A stretch of DNA of 64,000 nt from Idiomarina piscisalsi (lineage in GTDB: Bacteria; Pseudomonadota; Gammaproteobacteria; Enterobacterales; Alteromonadaceae), in assembly GCF_002211765.1 (NCBI RefSeq), contig NZ_CP022133.1, positions 1,922,001 to 1,986,000 of the forward strand, written 5' to 3'. The translations under genes and the position numbers were made by a program. This document shows positions 21,489-32,116 of this stretch, piece after piece (the stretch's first letter is position 1; every line of letters starts with the position of its first letter). The notes beneath the pieces are model-generated. The model saw nothing but the letters and a program-made list of their open reading frames with translations. It was not told where the DNA came from and made no database searches.

Positions 21489-22259
21489 ATGTTAAGTAAA
21501 CAATTCGGCCGACACATTTTATTATCAACAGCACTTTGCTTTATGGCTGTTGGTTGTTCGAGCCAACCAGAAGAAGAACAGCAAGTTGCGAAAACCCAAA
21601 TTGAGTCACTTTATGAGCAGGCTCGTGAGAGCATGGCTGCAGGTAATTTCAACTTAGCTCAAGAGCAGTTGTCGAACCTGAACCGCCGTTTCCCGTTTGG
21701 TCCTTATGCGCACCAAGTGCAACTCGACCTTATTTACCTGCACTACAAGTTGGATAACACAGAAGAAGCGCTAGCGGCAATTGACCGGTTTATTAGTCTT
21801 AACCCAAATCATAAAGACATTGATTACGCCATGTATATGCGCGGCTTAGTCAATCAACGTGCTGAGTACAATGGTATTCATGCTGTGTTCGGCGTTGATC
21901 GTTCTGACCGTGACTCATCAATGGCAGAAGAAGCGTTCAAAGACTTTGCTGAACTGGTCCGTAAATATCCGGATAGCGAGTACGCAGCCGATGCAAAAAA
22001 ACGTTTATTAGCGATAAAAAGTCGTCTGGCGAAAAAAGAATTAGCCGTTGCTCAGTATTATATGGACCGCCAAGCCTATTTAGCGGCGGCCAACCGAGGG
22101 CGTTACATCTTAGAGCACTTCTCTGACACGCCGGAAGTAGAAAATGCGTTGGCTGTCATGGTCGAAAGTTACGATCAATTAGAGTTGCCAGAGTTGCGTG
22201 AAGACGCATTGAAGGTTCTACGAGCTAACTTCCCGGAGAATCAGTTAGTCAGCAATTAA
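21489..22259 (+). CDS. bamD: Outer membrane assembly lipoprotein BamD
   Basis: Essential lipoprotein of the BAM complex that inserts beta-barrel proteins into the outer membrane. The 256-residue precursor has a lipoprotein signal with lipobox MAVG-C (Cys23), followed by tetratricopeptide-like helices (about 35-245), e.g. 'LYEQARESMAAGNFNLAQ' and 'RRFPFGPYAHQVQLDLIY', typical of BamD/ComL. It is the only plus-strand gene among its minus-strand neighbours and divergent from rluD, as in E. coli. Confidence 0.96.
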   Translation: MLSKQFGRHILLSTALCFMAVGCSSQPEEEQQVAKTQIESLYEQARESMAAGNFNLAQEQLSNLNRRFPFGPYAHQVQLDLIYLHYKLDNTEEALAAIDRFISLNPNHKDIDYAMYMRGLVNQRAEYNGIHAVFGVDRSDRDSSMAEEAFKDFAELVRKYPDSEYAADAKKRLLAIKSRLAKKELAVAQYYMDRQAYLAAANRGRYILEHFSDTPEVENALAVMVESYDQLELPELREDALKVLRANFPENQLVSN

Positions 22260-22269
22260 TAAAGCAAGG

Positions 22270-22626
<357 letters not shown>

Positions 22627-24258
22627 CTATTGCCCTTGTCGTTGCAATTCATAGCGATAATGACTGGTAATAGGATAACGACGATCTTTACCGAAGTTTC
22701 TCGGCGTCACCTTTGGACCAACCGCCGATTGGCGACGCTTATATTCGTTCAAGTCGACCAAGCGAACCACCCGGCGGACGTCATCTTCGTTAAACCCGGC
22801 AGCAACAATGTCGGTTACTGACCAGTCCCTTTCTACATACAATGCCAGAATTCGGTCTAAATCGCCATAGTCGGGCAATGAGTCAGAGTCGACCTGATCC
22901 GGTGCTAATTCCGCTGAAGGTGGCCGATCGATCACTCGCTGAGGAATGCACTCACCTAAAGTGTTTCGATACTCGGCTAATTGATACACCAGCAACTTAG
23001 GCACATCTTTTATCGGTGCAAAACCACCGCACATATCGCCATACAGTGTTGCATAACCAACAGCCATTTCGCTCTTATTGCCTGTTGTCAGTACCAGTGA
23101 ACCCGTTTTATTCGACAACGCCATAAGTAATACGCCTCGACAACGCGACTGCAAGTTTTCTTCCGTTGTATCGGTTTCAGCGCCGTTAAAAAGCGGCGTT
23201 AATTGCTGCATGAATTGATCAAACATCGGTTCAATAGGCACAGAGTTATATTGAACGCCTAGAGTATTCGCTTGCTTTTCAGCATCTTCAAGACTCATGT
23301 CAGAGGTATAGCGAAAAGGCATCATTACCGCTTGCACCTTATCAGCCCCTAAAGCGTCAACAGCTATAGCCAATGTTAGCGCTGAATCAATGCCGCCTGA
23401 CAAACCCAGCACCACGCCCGGGAAACCATTTTTCGTGACATAATCTCTTACGGCCAAGACCAACACGTCATAAACATTCGCTAAGTCATTTTGTGACTCA
23501 CGAGGCGGGTAGGTCTCGCTGTGAAGCTTTCCACTTTTATAACTCAAAGTGGTCAGGGTTGTCTGACAATGTGGCAATTCAGCCACTAGTTGACCGTCGC
23601 CATCCATCACTAACGAATGACCATCGAATACCAGTTCGTCCTGCCCACCACAATTATTCAAATAAACAATAGGCTTTGATGACTCAGCGACACGTTGTCT
23701 CAGCACACCAAGGCGCTGTTCGTGCTTGTTCAATTCGTAGGGTGACGCGTTTATTGATAAAACAAAATCAATGTCGTCATCGGCCAAGCGTTGCAGTGGT
23801 TCGGGGTGCCACAAGTCTTCGCATATCTGCAGACCTATACGAACGCCATGCCATTCGAACACCTGACTTTCATGACCCGGAATAAAGTGGCGCTGCTCAT
23901 CAAATACGCCATGGTTAGGCAAACGTTGCTTAAAGTAACGTAACAAACACTCACCACGGTGCAGTACCGACATGGCATTAAAAAGCCCTCCACCCACATG
24001 TTGCGGATGACCCACAATCACCACGCAGTCAGATGCAGCGGCACTGATTTGCTCAACAGCATTGTCAACAGCCTGACTTAAATCGTTTCTGAACAGTAAG
24101 TCTTCCGGCGGGTAGCCGGTAATCGCCAACTCCGGGAACACAATAATGTCGTGTTGTTGACCTTGTTCCCGAATCGTCTTCAAAATTAATGCGGTGTTGT
24201 TGTGAATTGCGCCAACGGTAAAGTCCAGTTGCGCCAGGCACAAATTAAGTTCAGCCAT
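22627..24258 (-). CDS. nadE: Glutamine-hydrolysing NAD+ synthetase
   Basis: Final step of NAD biosynthesis: amidates nicotinate adenine dinucleotide using glutamine. The 543-residue protein joins a nitrilase-type glutaminase domain (1-270; Glu in FPELAITGY at E43, Lys in FKQRLPNHG, Cys in LQICEDLW) to a synthetase domain with the P-loop LGLSGGIDSAL. I chose the ATG at 24256-24258 (MAELNLCLAQ), which has GGAAG five bases upstream. Longer starts at 24288 or 24294 would add non-conserved residues. It directly follows the end of the flagellar block with no convincing terminator between. Confidence 0.95.
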   Translation of the reverse strand: MAELNLCLAQLDFTVGAIHNNTALILKTIREQGQQHDIIVFPELAITGYPPEDLLFRNDLSQAVDNAVEQISAAASDCVVIVGHPQHVGGGLFNAMSVLHRGECLLRYFKQRLPNHGVFDEQRHFIPGHESQVFEWHGVRIGLQICEDLWHPEPLQRLADDDIDFVLSINASPYELNKHEQRLGVLRQRVAESSKPIVYLNNCGGQDELVFDGHSLVMDGDGQLVAELPHCQTTLTTLSYKSGKLHSETYPPRESQNDLANVYDVLVLAVRDYVTKNGFPGVVLGLSGGIDSALTLAIAVDALGADKVQAVMMPFRYTSDMSLEDAEKQANTLGVQYNSVPIEPMFDQFMQQLTPLFNGAETDTTEENLQSRCRGVLLMALSNKTGSLVLTTGNKSEMAVGYATLYGDMCGGFAPIKDVPKLLVYQLAEYRNTLGECIPQRVIDRPPSAELAPDQVDSDSLPDYGDLDRILALYVERDWSVTDIVAAGFNEDDVRRVVRLVDLNEYKRRQSAVGPKVTPRNFGKDRRYPITSHYRYELQRQGQ

Positions 24259-24323
24259 AACTGCTTCCAATTTAACCACTGCCGACATCGGCACGAATGG
24301 TGGCGAATGATATAGCAGCGCTG

Positions 24324-25451
24324 TTAGTAGCGCAAATCTTCAGGAATTGGTGACTCGCTGTCAGGCTTCTTAGGACGTTTTGCCTGACCCTGCTTAAACA
24401 AACGCAACTGGTACACATAGGCAAGAATTTGAGCCACGGCAACAAACAGCCCCTGCGGAATTTCTTTCTCCAACTCCGTGGTGTGGTAAACCGAACGCGC
24501 CAGCGCTGGTGACTGGACTAATGGAATATCGTATTCCAACGCAATTTCCCGAATTTTTGCCGCTGTCTCGTCAGTCCCTTTCGCTAACAGTACAGGCGCT
24601 TGCGAGCCTCCGTCTTCATACTTTAGCGCCACCGCATAATGCGTCGGGTTGGTAACGACCACATCGGCTTTAGGCACTTCCTGCATCATGCGGCGATTCG
24701 CCATTTCCATCTGCAAGCGACGAATACGACCTTTGACTTCCGGACTCCCCTCTGTGTCTTTATGCTCATCTTTCACTTCCTGCTTGGTCATGCGCAAGTC
24801 TTTATTGTGTTTCCACAACTGAAACGGCGCATCAATCACCACAATCAAAAAGATTGAGCAACACAGTAATAAGAACATCCACAGCAAGATATCCAAAGCG
24901 TGAGCCATCATATTCGGCATTTGGCCCATCGACATTTGCAGAATGTCGACAAATTGCCACTTCAGTAAGAAAAATGCCGAAACAGCGACGACTGAGAACT
25001 TGGCAATGGCTTTAACCAGCTCAACCAACGCCTGAATACCGAACATGCGTTTAAAGCCGTTAAGCGGGTTCATTCGGCTGAATTTAGGCGCCATCGCCTT
25101 GGTTGAGAACGAAATGCCCCCTAACCAACTGTTACCGAAAAAGGTCGCGACCAAAACGAACGCAAAAATAATCAGAACCGGCCACATGATGAAGCCAAAA
25201 GCGATACCAAAGGCTTCATAAATTTTGGTGGTATCAAAGGCTTGCTGGCGATCAATGGTAAACATGGTTTGAAAAACGTTACGGGCTCCTTCGTAGAGCC
25301 AGTCTCCAAACCACATAAAGGCAATGGCGGCGCTCACTAATACAAACGCCGTCCCCATTTCTTTGGAGCGCGCAACCTGGCCCTTCTCGCGGGCCTGCTG
25401 TTTTCGTCGCTCCGTGGGGTCTTCTGTGCGTTCCTGATCAGTCTCTGCCAT
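24324..25451 (-). CDS. flhB: Flagellar export apparatus protein FlhB
   Basis: Inner-membrane component of the flagellar type III export gate that switches secretion from rod/hook to filament substrates. The 375-residue protein has a basic N-terminus, four membrane helices and a cytoplasmic domain with the self-cleavage site NPTH (about residue 268). The C-terminal tail is Pro/Lys-rich. It is the last gene of the fli block, 23 bases after fliR. flhA, which normally follows, is absent and nadE comes next. Confidence 0.97.
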   Translation of the reverse strand: MAETDQERTEDPTERRKQQAREKGQVARSKEMGTAFVLVSAAIAFMWFGDWLYEGARNVFQTMFTIDRQQAFDTTKIYEAFGIAFGFIMWPVLIIFAFVLVATFFGNSWLGGISFSTKAMAPKFSRMNPLNGFKRMFGIQALVELVKAIAKFSVVAVSAFFLLKWQFVDILQMSMGQMPNMMAHALDILLWMFLLLCCSIFLIVVIDAPFQLWKHNKDLRMTKQEVKDEHKDTEGSPEVKGRIRRLQMEMANRRMMQEVPKADVVVTNPTHYAVALKYEDGGSQAPVLLAKGTDETAAKIREIALEYDIPLVQSPALARSVYHTTELEKEIPQGLFVAVAQILAYVYQLRLFKQGQAKRPKKPDSESPIPEDLRY

Positions 25452-25474
25452 TACTCTCTACCTTATCCCGGAGT

Positions 25475-26260
25475 CTAGCTACACTGAGAGCCAATAACCG
25501 TGCACATCACGTCAATTGCACGTTGCCATTGGTTTTCAAAATGGAAAATAAAGCCGCCCATGGTTAACCATAAAACGACCAAACCGCTCACCATAGTAAT
25601 TGGGAAGCCGATAGCAAAAATATTCAATTGTGGTGCCGCTCGCGTCATCACACCAAAACTTAAGTTAATGAGCAAAATCGCGATAACACCTGAAAGCATG
25701 GCCGCTAACGCCGCCGAAAACATAACAGAACCGTATTCCGCTATTGCCATAAATGCATCAGCATCCAGCCCGGTCATGCCGACGGGAATAGCCTCGAAGC
25801 TTGCCATGATCATGTGAATCATCAGTAAATGACCGTCAAAGGCTAAGAACACAAGGCTGGCAAGCATTAAGAAAAATTGCGCAATAACCGGCACTTGCTG
25901 ACCGTTGGTTGGATCCACCATTGAGGCGAAACCCAGACCAATCTGCATCGCAATAACCTGACCGCCCAGCACAAATATTTGCAGAAACAATAACGACACT
26001 AAGCCCAGAGCAACACCAATCACCACCTGCTGAGCCGTCACCAGAAAGCCGCCCACCGACGTCATTTCAACACCGGTCGATACTTCAGGTAATGCCGGAG
26101 AAACCGCTAATATAATAGCTAGCGACAAGAAAATTTTAATCCGCGCGTTTACCAACGTCCCGGAAAATAACGCCATGCTGCCTATCATGGCGGACACCCG
26201 TGTCAGCGGCCAGAGGTGCTGCTCCAGCCATTCCAACACAACAGAGGTGACCAGATCCAT
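25475..26260 (-). CDS. fliR: Flagellar export apparatus protein FliR
   Basis: Core of the export gate in the basal body. A 261-residue, highly hydrophobic protein with about six membrane segments, of the normal FliR length. It begins at an ATG that overlaps the fliQ stop codon as TAATG, so translation is coupled. Confidence 0.95.
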   Translation of the reverse strand: MDLVTSVVLEWLEQHLWPLTRVSAMIGSMALFSGTLVNARIKIFLSLAIILAVSPALPEVSTGVEMTSVGGFLVTAQQVVIGVALGLVSLLFLQIFVLGGQVIAMQIGLGFASMVDPTNGQQVPVIAQFFLMLASLVFLAFDGHLLMIHMIMASFEAIPVGMTGLDADAFMAIAEYGSVMFSAALAAMLSGVIAILLINLSFGVMTRAAPQLNIFAIGFPITMVSGLVVLWLTMGGFIFHFENQWQRAIDVMCTVIGSQCS

Positions 26261-26529
26261 TAGCCAACCACTTCTGGAATCCGGTTAAACATTTCGATGG
26301 TAAAGTCCATCACCGTTTCAGTCAGGAAGTGACCGCCAAGCCCAACAACCGCTAACGTAACCAAAAGACGAGGTAAGAAGCTTAAGGTTTGTTCGTTAAT
26401 CGATGTTGCCGCCTGGAAAACGGCGACCACCAAACCAACCAAAAGCCCTGGCAAAATAATAAATGCCACCATAATAACGATGGTTTTCAGTGCTTCCTGA
26501 AAAATATCCAAAAACATTTCTGGTGACAT
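26260..26529 (-). CDS. fliQ: Flagellar export apparatus protein FliQ
   Basis: An 89-residue protein with two membrane helices, exactly the usual FliQ length. The start at 26527-26529 (MSPEMFLDIFQEAL) is chosen because it has GGAGGG four bases upstream and aligns with known FliQ. The start codon lies 8 bases after the fliP stop. It forms the export gate with FliP and FliR. Confidence 0.96.
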   Translation of the reverse strand: MSPEMFLDIFQEALKTIVIMVAFIILPGLLVGLVVAVFQAATSINEQTLSFLPRLLVTLAVVGLGGHFLTETVMDFTIEMFNRIPEVVG

Positions 26530-26537
26530 ACGCCCTC

Positions 26538-27284
26538 CTAAACCCCAAAGCTGCCGGCAAGTGTACTCATCGTTAAGCTCCAACCATCGACCAACACAAA
26601 CAACATCAGCTTAAAGGGCAAAGAAACGATCATAGGTGATAACATCATCATACCCATCGCCATTAAGACACTGGCAACGACTAAGTCAATAATGAGGAAC
26701 GGGATAAACAGCATAAAACCAATTTGGAACGCGGTTTTCAATTCAGAGGTAATGAACGACGGAATCAGAATAGACATTGGTACATCTTCAGGCGCTTCAA
26801 TACCTTCTTCGCCAGAGATATCAATAAAGGTTTCCAGGTCAGTTAAGCGAGTTTGTGCCAACATGAATGCCTTAAGAGGCGCCTTAGCACGATCGACAGC
26901 CTCCAGTGACTGAATTTCTTCATTCATATAGGGCTGCAACGCTTTGTCATTAATTTCATTGAGCACCGGAGACATAATGAAAAAACTCAAAAAGAGTGCT
27001 ATGCCCAATAACACCTGATTCGACGGAGACTGCTGCAAGCCTATCGCCTGACGAAGTATCGCCAGGACAATAATAATTCGTGTAAAAGACGTCATCATAA
27101 TGACCATCGCTGGAATAAACGTCAGCGCCGTCATTATCGCGAGAATTTGTAGCGTTACTGAGTATTCCTGCGTGCCATCCGGGTTGGTTTTAACGGTGAC
27201 GGCAGAGAGATCTTGCCAGGCAAATGCCTGATCAGGTATCAGCAAAAACGCCGAAAATAATATGAGATACCACCAGCGGTTCAT
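26538..27284 (-). CDS. fliP: Flagellar export apparatus protein FliP
   Basis: A 248-residue export-gate protein with a cleavable signal peptide (1-22, ending AFA) and four further membrane helices. Conserved segments include '[19 protein letters not shown]' and '[13 protein letters not shown]'. Its ATG overlaps the fliO stop codon (ATGA). Confidence 0.97.
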   Translation of the reverse strand: MNRWWYLILFSAFLLIPDQAFAWQDLSAVTVKTNPDGTQEYSVTLQILAIMTALTFIPAMVIMMTSFTRIIIVLAILRQAIGLQQSPSNQVLLGIALFLSFFIMSPVLNEINDKALQPYMNEEIQSLEAVDRAKAPLKAFMLAQTRLTDLETFIDISGEEGIEAPEDVPMSILIPSFITSELKTAFQIGFMLFIPFLIIDLVVASVLMAMGMMMLSPMIVSLPFKLMLFVLVDGWSLTMSTLAGSFGV

Positions 27285-27649
27285 TGTTCTTGTTTTCCTT
27301 CCAGCTTGATATCGGACGGTAGTTCTTTTAAACAGTCAATACGCTGTTGGGTTACACCTAGCAACAGTTTCTCGCCCCCAACATCGACAATGACCAAGCG
27401 CTCCTTAGGTCCTAACGAGACACTGCTCAGTACTTTCATTCCTGAAGCGCCCTGAAACTTTAAGTTAAATCGTTTCAGTAATGACGCCAACACAACAATG
27501 ACCGCTAAAACGGCAAAAAGCGCCAATACCATGGCGCCTATATCATTACCGGACACGATTGCTTTTTGCTCGGTTTGCCCGAAAGCCGTTACCGGCAACG
27601 CAAGCAAACTAACGAAGCTTGCGAATACGCTCAATTTGACTAATAACAT
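27281..27649 (-). CDS. fliO: Flagellar protein FliO
   Basis: A 122-residue bitopic membrane protein that helps assemble the FliP ring. N-terminal hydrophobic segment (1-24), a second membrane helix (about 37-60), then a small cytoplasmic domain with '[23 protein letters not shown]', the FliO signature. The start overlaps the fliN 3' end by about 41 bases. A shorter start is not excluded. Confidence 0.88.
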   Translation of the reverse strand: MLLVKLSVFASFVSLLALPVTAFGQTEQKAIVSGNDIGAMVLALFAVLAVIVVLASLLKRFNLKFQGASGMKVLSSVSLGPKERLVIVDVGGEKLLLGVTQQRIDCLKELPSDIKLEGKQEQ

Positions 27650-28067
27650 CGGTTAATCGTATCCCGAATTTATCATTAACAACAACCACTTCGCCGTGAG
27701 CAATTAAGGTGCCATTCACCAAAACATCCAGCGGTTCGCCAGCGACACGCTCTAGCTCAACAACCGAGCCCTGGTTCAACTGAAGCAAGTTCCGAATGCT
27801 GATTTGACTGCGGCCCACTTCCATTGAAATAGTGACCGGAATATCAAGTATGGCATCCAGTTTACGTTTCTCTTCTTCACCAACCGGCGCATCTTCATTA
27901 AGCTCTTCCAGCTCAGCGGTTTGCACGTTATCCATACCGGAATGACTGGAACTACTTGATTGCTCAGCCCCAGACCCCTCTGCCTCACCAGACTCTTCGT
28001 CTTCGGCAGCTGCCTGTTCAGCCATTGCTGCTTCCCAGTCGTCCATATCTTTATCGTCGTTACTCAT
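27609..28067 (-). CDS. fliN: Flagellar motor switch protein FliN
   Basis: A 152-residue C-ring protein controlling rotation direction and binding FliH-ATPase. The C-terminal SpoA domain (about 70-150) has DIPVTISMEVGRS and the [16 protein letters not shown] signature. The N-terminal 65 residues are a low-complexity acidic, Ser-rich region. It follows fliM by 30 bases. Confidence 0.96.
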   Translation of the reverse strand: MSNDDKDMDDWEAAMAEQAAAEDEESGEAEGSGAEQSSSSSHSGMDNVQTAELEELNEDAPVGEEEKRKLDAILDIPVTISMEVGRSQISIRNLLQLNQGSVVELERVAGEPLDVLVNGTLIAHGEVVVVNDKFGIRLTDVISQIERIRKLR

Positions 28068-28097
28068 TTTGCAACCTCACTTTCTAAGCAGCAATTA

Positions 28098-29168
28098 TTA
28101 TAAATCGATGTCTTCTTCTAATTGTTGAAGCTCGGCGTCACCACCAATTCGGCGGCCGCCACGCGTCAACATGTGAATATCAGATTTGACGGTTTCCGGG
28201 CGTTTGATTTTGTCCGAAATTTTCAACGCCACATTGTCTCTTGAACGTCCCATTTTCGCATGGAACGTCGGTAAATCTTCAATCAGAACAGTTAAGTCAT
28301 CCGGTACTTCCAGCGGAATAATATCGCCTTCCTGTAAGTCCATGACTTCACGCAGCGACATCTCGGTTTCCGCCAGCTTTGCGATCATTTCCACCGGAAC
28401 GTCCATTATTTCGTCTCGCAGCGCTTTACTCCAGCGCATGTCAGTGTCTTCTTTGTCGGACTGAACACCAGCGTCCAATAGCTCTCGAATCGGTTCAAGC
28501 ATGGAATACGGCAAAGCAATATGGAAGTCTCCGCCGCCGCCGTCGAGCTCAATATGAAATGAACTAATGACGATAACCTCGGTTGGACTGACAATATTCG
28601 CCATCGCCGGATTAACCTCTGAGTCCAGGTACTCAAAACCTACATCCATTACTGGCGCCCAAGCTTCTTTGTAATCTTCGAAGACCAGTTTCAACAGCAT
28701 TTGAATAATGCGACGCTCAGTTGGCGTAAACTCACGCCCTTCAATTTTTGCGTGATAACGTCCATCACCGCCGAAAAAGTTGTCCACCAGAATAAAAACC
28801 AGGCGGGCTTCCATCGTAATTAGCGCGGTACCTTTCAAAGGACGAAAGCGCACCATATTCAAACTGGTTGGAACGAATAACGTATGTACGTACTCGCCAA
28901 ATTTAATCATTTGCACGCCGTTAATTGACACTTCGGCGGTACGTCGCATCATATTAAATAAGCTGACGCGCATATGACGAGCGAATCGTTCATTAACGAT
29001 CTCGAGAGTCGGCATACGCCCACGGACAATTCGGTCTTGCGACGAAAAGTCATAGTCGAGCGCGTCCGCCGAGGCTTGCTGCCCCTCGGAATCCTCTTCT
29101 TCTACGTCATCAACGCCGTGTAAAAGTGCGTCAATTTCGTCTTGTGATAGTAAGTCGCTCACAGCCAT
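28098..29168 (-). CDS. fliM: Flagellar motor switch protein FliM
   Basis: A 356-residue C-ring protein that binds phospho-CheY. The N-terminal LLSQDEIDALL peptide (5-15) is the CheY-binding segment, followed by the CheC-like middle domain and a C-terminal SpoA domain (about 260-335). Located 10 bases after fliL. Confidence 0.97.
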   Translation of the reverse strand: MAVSDLLSQDEIDALLHGVDDVEEEDSEGQQASADALDYDFSSQDRIVRGRMPTLEIVNERFARHMRVSLFNMMRRTAEVSINGVQMIKFGEYVHTLFVPTSLNMVRFRPLKGTALITMEARLVFILVDNFFGGDGRYHAKIEGREFTPTERRIIQMLLKLVFEDYKEAWAPVMDVGFEYLDSEVNPAMANIVSPTEVIVISSFHIELDGGGGDFHIALPYSMLEPIRELLDAGVQSDKEDTDMRWSKALRDEIMDVPVEMIAKLAETEMSLREVMDLQEGDIIPLEVPDDLTVLIEDLPTFHAKMGRSRDNVALKISDKIKRPETVKSDIHMLTRGGRRIGGDAELQQLEEDIDL

Positions 29169-29178
29169 ATTTGCTCAC

Positions 29179-29730
29179 TTATTGCATTACCAAACTGGTA
29201 AATAACACTTGTTCAACGACCGGCTTACCAGCAACTTCCTGCAGTGCATTTCTGACTTCGGTTAGCGCCAGTTCACGCAGTTGCCCTTTGCCTTCTGCCG
29301 TTTTTAATTTGTCTGCCGTTGACGATGAAAACACTTCATGCAATGTTCCTTCAATTAACGGAATATGCTTTTTCGCCAACTCTTCATTTTCTTCGCCACG
29401 CACCATCAGCTGCGCTTTAATTTGCACGGTTCTCTCACGTGAGTCACCGGGTACAATAAACACAAAAGGACGAGGCATACCGACATACAGAGCATTACCA
29501 ATTTCTGGTGCCGAGGCATTGCTAAAGTCCTTGCTGGCCTGCTCAGGTGCTTGAGTCACGGCTTGCTCACTCGACGACGAGCCGCCAAAAAGCCACAGCG
29601 CCAAGACCACGGTCGCCACAAGCACCAGACCAATAACACCGAACAGTATCAGCTTTTTCTTTTTACCGCCTTTGCCTTCCTGTTCGTCGTTTTGCTCTGC
29701 GTTATTGTCTGTGTTTTGCTCTTCAGCCAT
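29179..29730 (-). CDS. fliL: Flagellar basal body-associated protein FliL
   Basis: A 183-residue single-pass inner-membrane protein near the stator. The acidic/Lys-rich cytoplasmic N-terminus (1-25) is followed by one membrane helix (about 26-50) and a periplasmic SPFH-like FliL domain ending '…EQVLFTSLVMQ'. About 75 bases separate it from fliK, including a 6-bp hairpin ATAGCC/GGCTAT (29777-29794). Confidence 0.93.
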   Translation of the reverse strand: MAEEQNTDNNAEQNDEQEGKGGKKKKLILFGVIGLVLVATVVLALWLFGGSSSSEQAVTQAPEQASKDFSNASAPEIGNALYVGMPRPFVFIVPGDSRERTVQIKAQLMVRGEENEELAKKHIPLIEGTLHEVFSSSTADKLKTAEGKGQLRELALTEVRNALQEVAGKPVVEQVLFTSLVMQ

Positions 29731-29805
29731 CTTGCTTTCCTTTGGTCAACGCCCTATCGGTGTTTATGTTGCTACTATAGCCTGAATAGGCTATCAGCGT
29801 CACCG

Positions 29806-31602
29806 TTATACGTAAAAATCCACGCGTCCGTCGGTCACAATCTGACCATCTTGTAAGGCTATTTCTGACTCCTGCGTCCACTGTTCCGCTTCTGAGCCAG
29901 ATGTTCCTCCGCCCTCACCTTTGCCCTGGCCATCGTTACTCTGTTCACCAACGTGAGTATCCGCTAAATTCAGACCTTGCTGCTCCATCATTTCTCGTAA
30001 GCGCGGCATGGCCGACTCAATGGCTTCCCGAGCCTGAGCATTTTGTACCTGAAACTGCACCGTGGTTTGCTCGCCACTTACGTTCACTCGTATTTGTACG
30101 TTGCCAAGTTCAGGCGGGTCAAGCCGAATATCAGCACGCTGAATATTCTTACTCATCATAATGTTGATGCGCTCTTGCAGCTTTTGTGACGCTTCCGTCT
30201 GCTGCAAATCTAAAGGTCGTTGCAACGCTTGCAACGTATTTGCCTGGCTGCTTTCTGACGCCGCTACCGTCCCCTGAGCAGTCGAAACCATTTGCCCTTG
30301 TATGGCCTTTGCCGCACCTGCGTCAGACAATGCATCAACGGTATTTCTGAATGCCTGGTTGACCTGAGCGTTTTCAGCGTTTCTTCCCGCCAATTCGCCG
30401 TCACCCTTAGCGACTTTCTCACCGGTTAACTGACTATCAGTTGCCAGCCCAGCCGTAGCACTTTTATCCGCCTTCGCGGATTGCTCAGCCTTAGACTCGC
30501 TTTGACCTTTAGTAGAATCCGTCGCACTAATCGCAAACTCCGCTTTACCCGGTTTTGCGTCCGATGCAACGACTGCAGGCGCTTTATCAGCGTTTTGTTT
30601 GAGCACCTGACGTAAATCGGCAACCAGTTGCTCGGCTTTAGCTGCCTGTTCTTTTGTCAGCGCTTCTTTGTTATTTGACTTACTGTCAGAGGCTCCGGCC
30701 ATTAGCTGGCGAAGCTCAGCCATTAATTGCTCTAACTTACCGCGCTCTTTACCTGTTAGTGTTTGAGTATCACTCTTGCTGTTCTCTTTTAATGCGGAGA
30801 GTTGAGCTTCCAGTTGCTTCATTAACTGCGCAGGATCAGACGCTTTTTGTGACTCAGGTTTTGATTCCGGGGCCACCTCGCGCAACGCAGCCAACAACGC
30901 CTGTGATAGCTGTTTACCGTCTACCTGCTTATCGGATTCTTGACCTACTAATACTTTATCGGCGTCTGATTTCGGCATCATCGGTTCAAGCAGTTGCACA
31001 ATAAACTTTTGGTCGGCGGCATCAACGCCGCCTTTAGATAGCGCATTTAATTGTTCAATAAACTGCTGTTTCTGCTCATCACTCATTTTTGCCAGCATGC
31101 TTTCGGCAAGGTTTTGCCGCTCTTCAGCTGACAGCTCTTGTTTACTGCCTTGCTGGTTATTCAGCTTATCAATAAAAGCAGCCAACAACTCTTTCAGGTC
31201 GGCTTCACTTAACTCGCTGCTCGCCGTCTTTTCCAACTGGGTTTCATCGATACTAACAACCGCTGCCGCTTGATCGTCAGACAGTCCAGCTTCACCGTCT
31301 TCACTCGACACTTCCGCCATTTGTTGCTGCATTTCCTGCAGCAACTCGAACAAATTACTTTCAACAGGAGCGCCAACATTCCGGCGCCCTTCACCGTCAG
31401 TGTCTTTTTTAATCGTGGCTTGCTCTGGCATCAGCTTAACTTGCTGGAACTCTTTGCCTTTTTCTGTTTGTTGCATCATCAGGCGAGAAAACTCACCATC
31501 AGAGCTTTCACCAGCGCCGAGGGACCATTCTTTTCCCTGAGCCTTGCCGCCGGTGCGGACAAAGTTTTCCGTTGATTCCGTTAAATTCAGCAGTTGTTGC
31601 AT
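29806..31602 (-). CDS. fliK: Flagellar hook-length control protein FliK
   Basis: A 598-residue exported ruler that measures hook length and triggers the FlhB switch. The first 430 residues are low-complexity Gln/Lys/Ala/Ser-rich. The conserved Flg_hook domain is near the C-terminus (about 465-555), with 'DIRLDPPELGNVQIRV' and 'MMEQQGLNLAD'. I chose ATG 31600-31602 (MQQLLNLTES) with AGGA upstream; a longer start at 31656 is unlikely. FliK length varies widely between species and this one is on the long side. Confidence 0.93.
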   Translation of the reverse strand: MQQLLNLTESTENFVRTGGKAQGKEWSLGAGESSDGEFSRLMMQQTEKGKEFQQVKLMPEQATIKKDTDGEGRRNVGAPVESNLFELLQEMQQQMAEVSSEDGEAGLSDDQAAAVVSIDETQLEKTASSELSEADLKELLAAFIDKLNNQQGSKQELSAEERQNLAESMLAKMSDEQKQQFIEQLNALSKGGVDAADQKFIVQLLEPMMPKSDADKVLVGQESDKQVDGKQLSQALLAALREVAPESKPESQKASDPAQLMKQLEAQLSALKENSKSDTQTLTGKERGKLEQLMAELRQLMAGASDSKSNNKEALTKEQAAKAEQLVADLRQVLKQNADKAPAVVASDAKPGKAEFAISATDSTKGQSESKAEQSAKADKSATAGLATDSQLTGEKVAKGDGELAGRNAENAQVNQAFRNTVDALSDAGAAKAIQGQMVSTAQGTVAASESSQANTLQALQRPLDLQQTEASQKLQERINIMMSKNIQRADIRLDPPELGNVQIRVNVSGEQTTVQFQVQNAQAREAIESAMPRLREMMEQQGLNLADTHVGEQSNDGQGKGEGGGTSGSEAEQWTQESEIALQDGQIVTDGRVDFYV

Positions 31603-31665
31603 AGTTTTATGTCCTGAATAACTGACTTGCTCAGAATAAAGCAAGAAGCGTTCCAACTATTTCCG

Positions 31666-32112
31666 TCAGAACTTTTTGTCTCGAATAAAGCGTTGACTGG
31701 AAAAGTCATCCAAGTTCTTTTGCTCTTTACGCGCCTGAGCTTTTTGCTCTCGCTTTTCTTTCTCTTTAATCAAGTGCTCTATCGATTCTCGCTTACGTCT
31801 TTGCGCCAGCCAGCGCTCCTTTCGTTGCGCCAGCACCTGTTGCAACTTAACCACTTCGTGATGCAGCTGCTCAACCCCTTCATCCAGCTTGCCGACAAAG
31901 GCATGGTATTGACTGACCTGCATCGACTGAATGCCGCCCTGGCCGCGTTGCTGCAACTGATTTAAATAGTCGAGTCGATATTTTGACATACCATCCAGGC
32001 GCATTTGATTGTCCTGAACCTGTCGTTGCACTTCAGCAAAGTCTTTTGCGGTTTTATCTTCGCGTTGCTGCTCTAAGTCCAACAGCATTTTCAGCTGGCT
32101 TAACTCTGCCAT
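31666..32112 (-). CDS. fliJ: Flagellar export chaperone FliJ
   Basis: A 148-residue, almost entirely alpha-helical, charged protein predicted to form a coiled coil, of the usual FliJ length. It follows fliI by 4 bases. It activates the export ATPase and escorts chaperones. The family has low sequence identity, so the call rests on coiled-coil character, size and position between fliI and fliK. Confidence 0.92.
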   Translation of the reverse strand: MAELSQLKMLLDLEQQREDKTAKDFAEVQRQVQDNQMRLDGMSKYRLDYLNQLQQRGQGGIQSMQVSQYHAFVGKLDEGVEQLHHEVVKLQQVLAQRKERWLAQRRKRESIEHLIKEKEKREQKAQARKEQKNLDDFSSQRFIRDKKF

Positions 32113-32116
32113 TTAC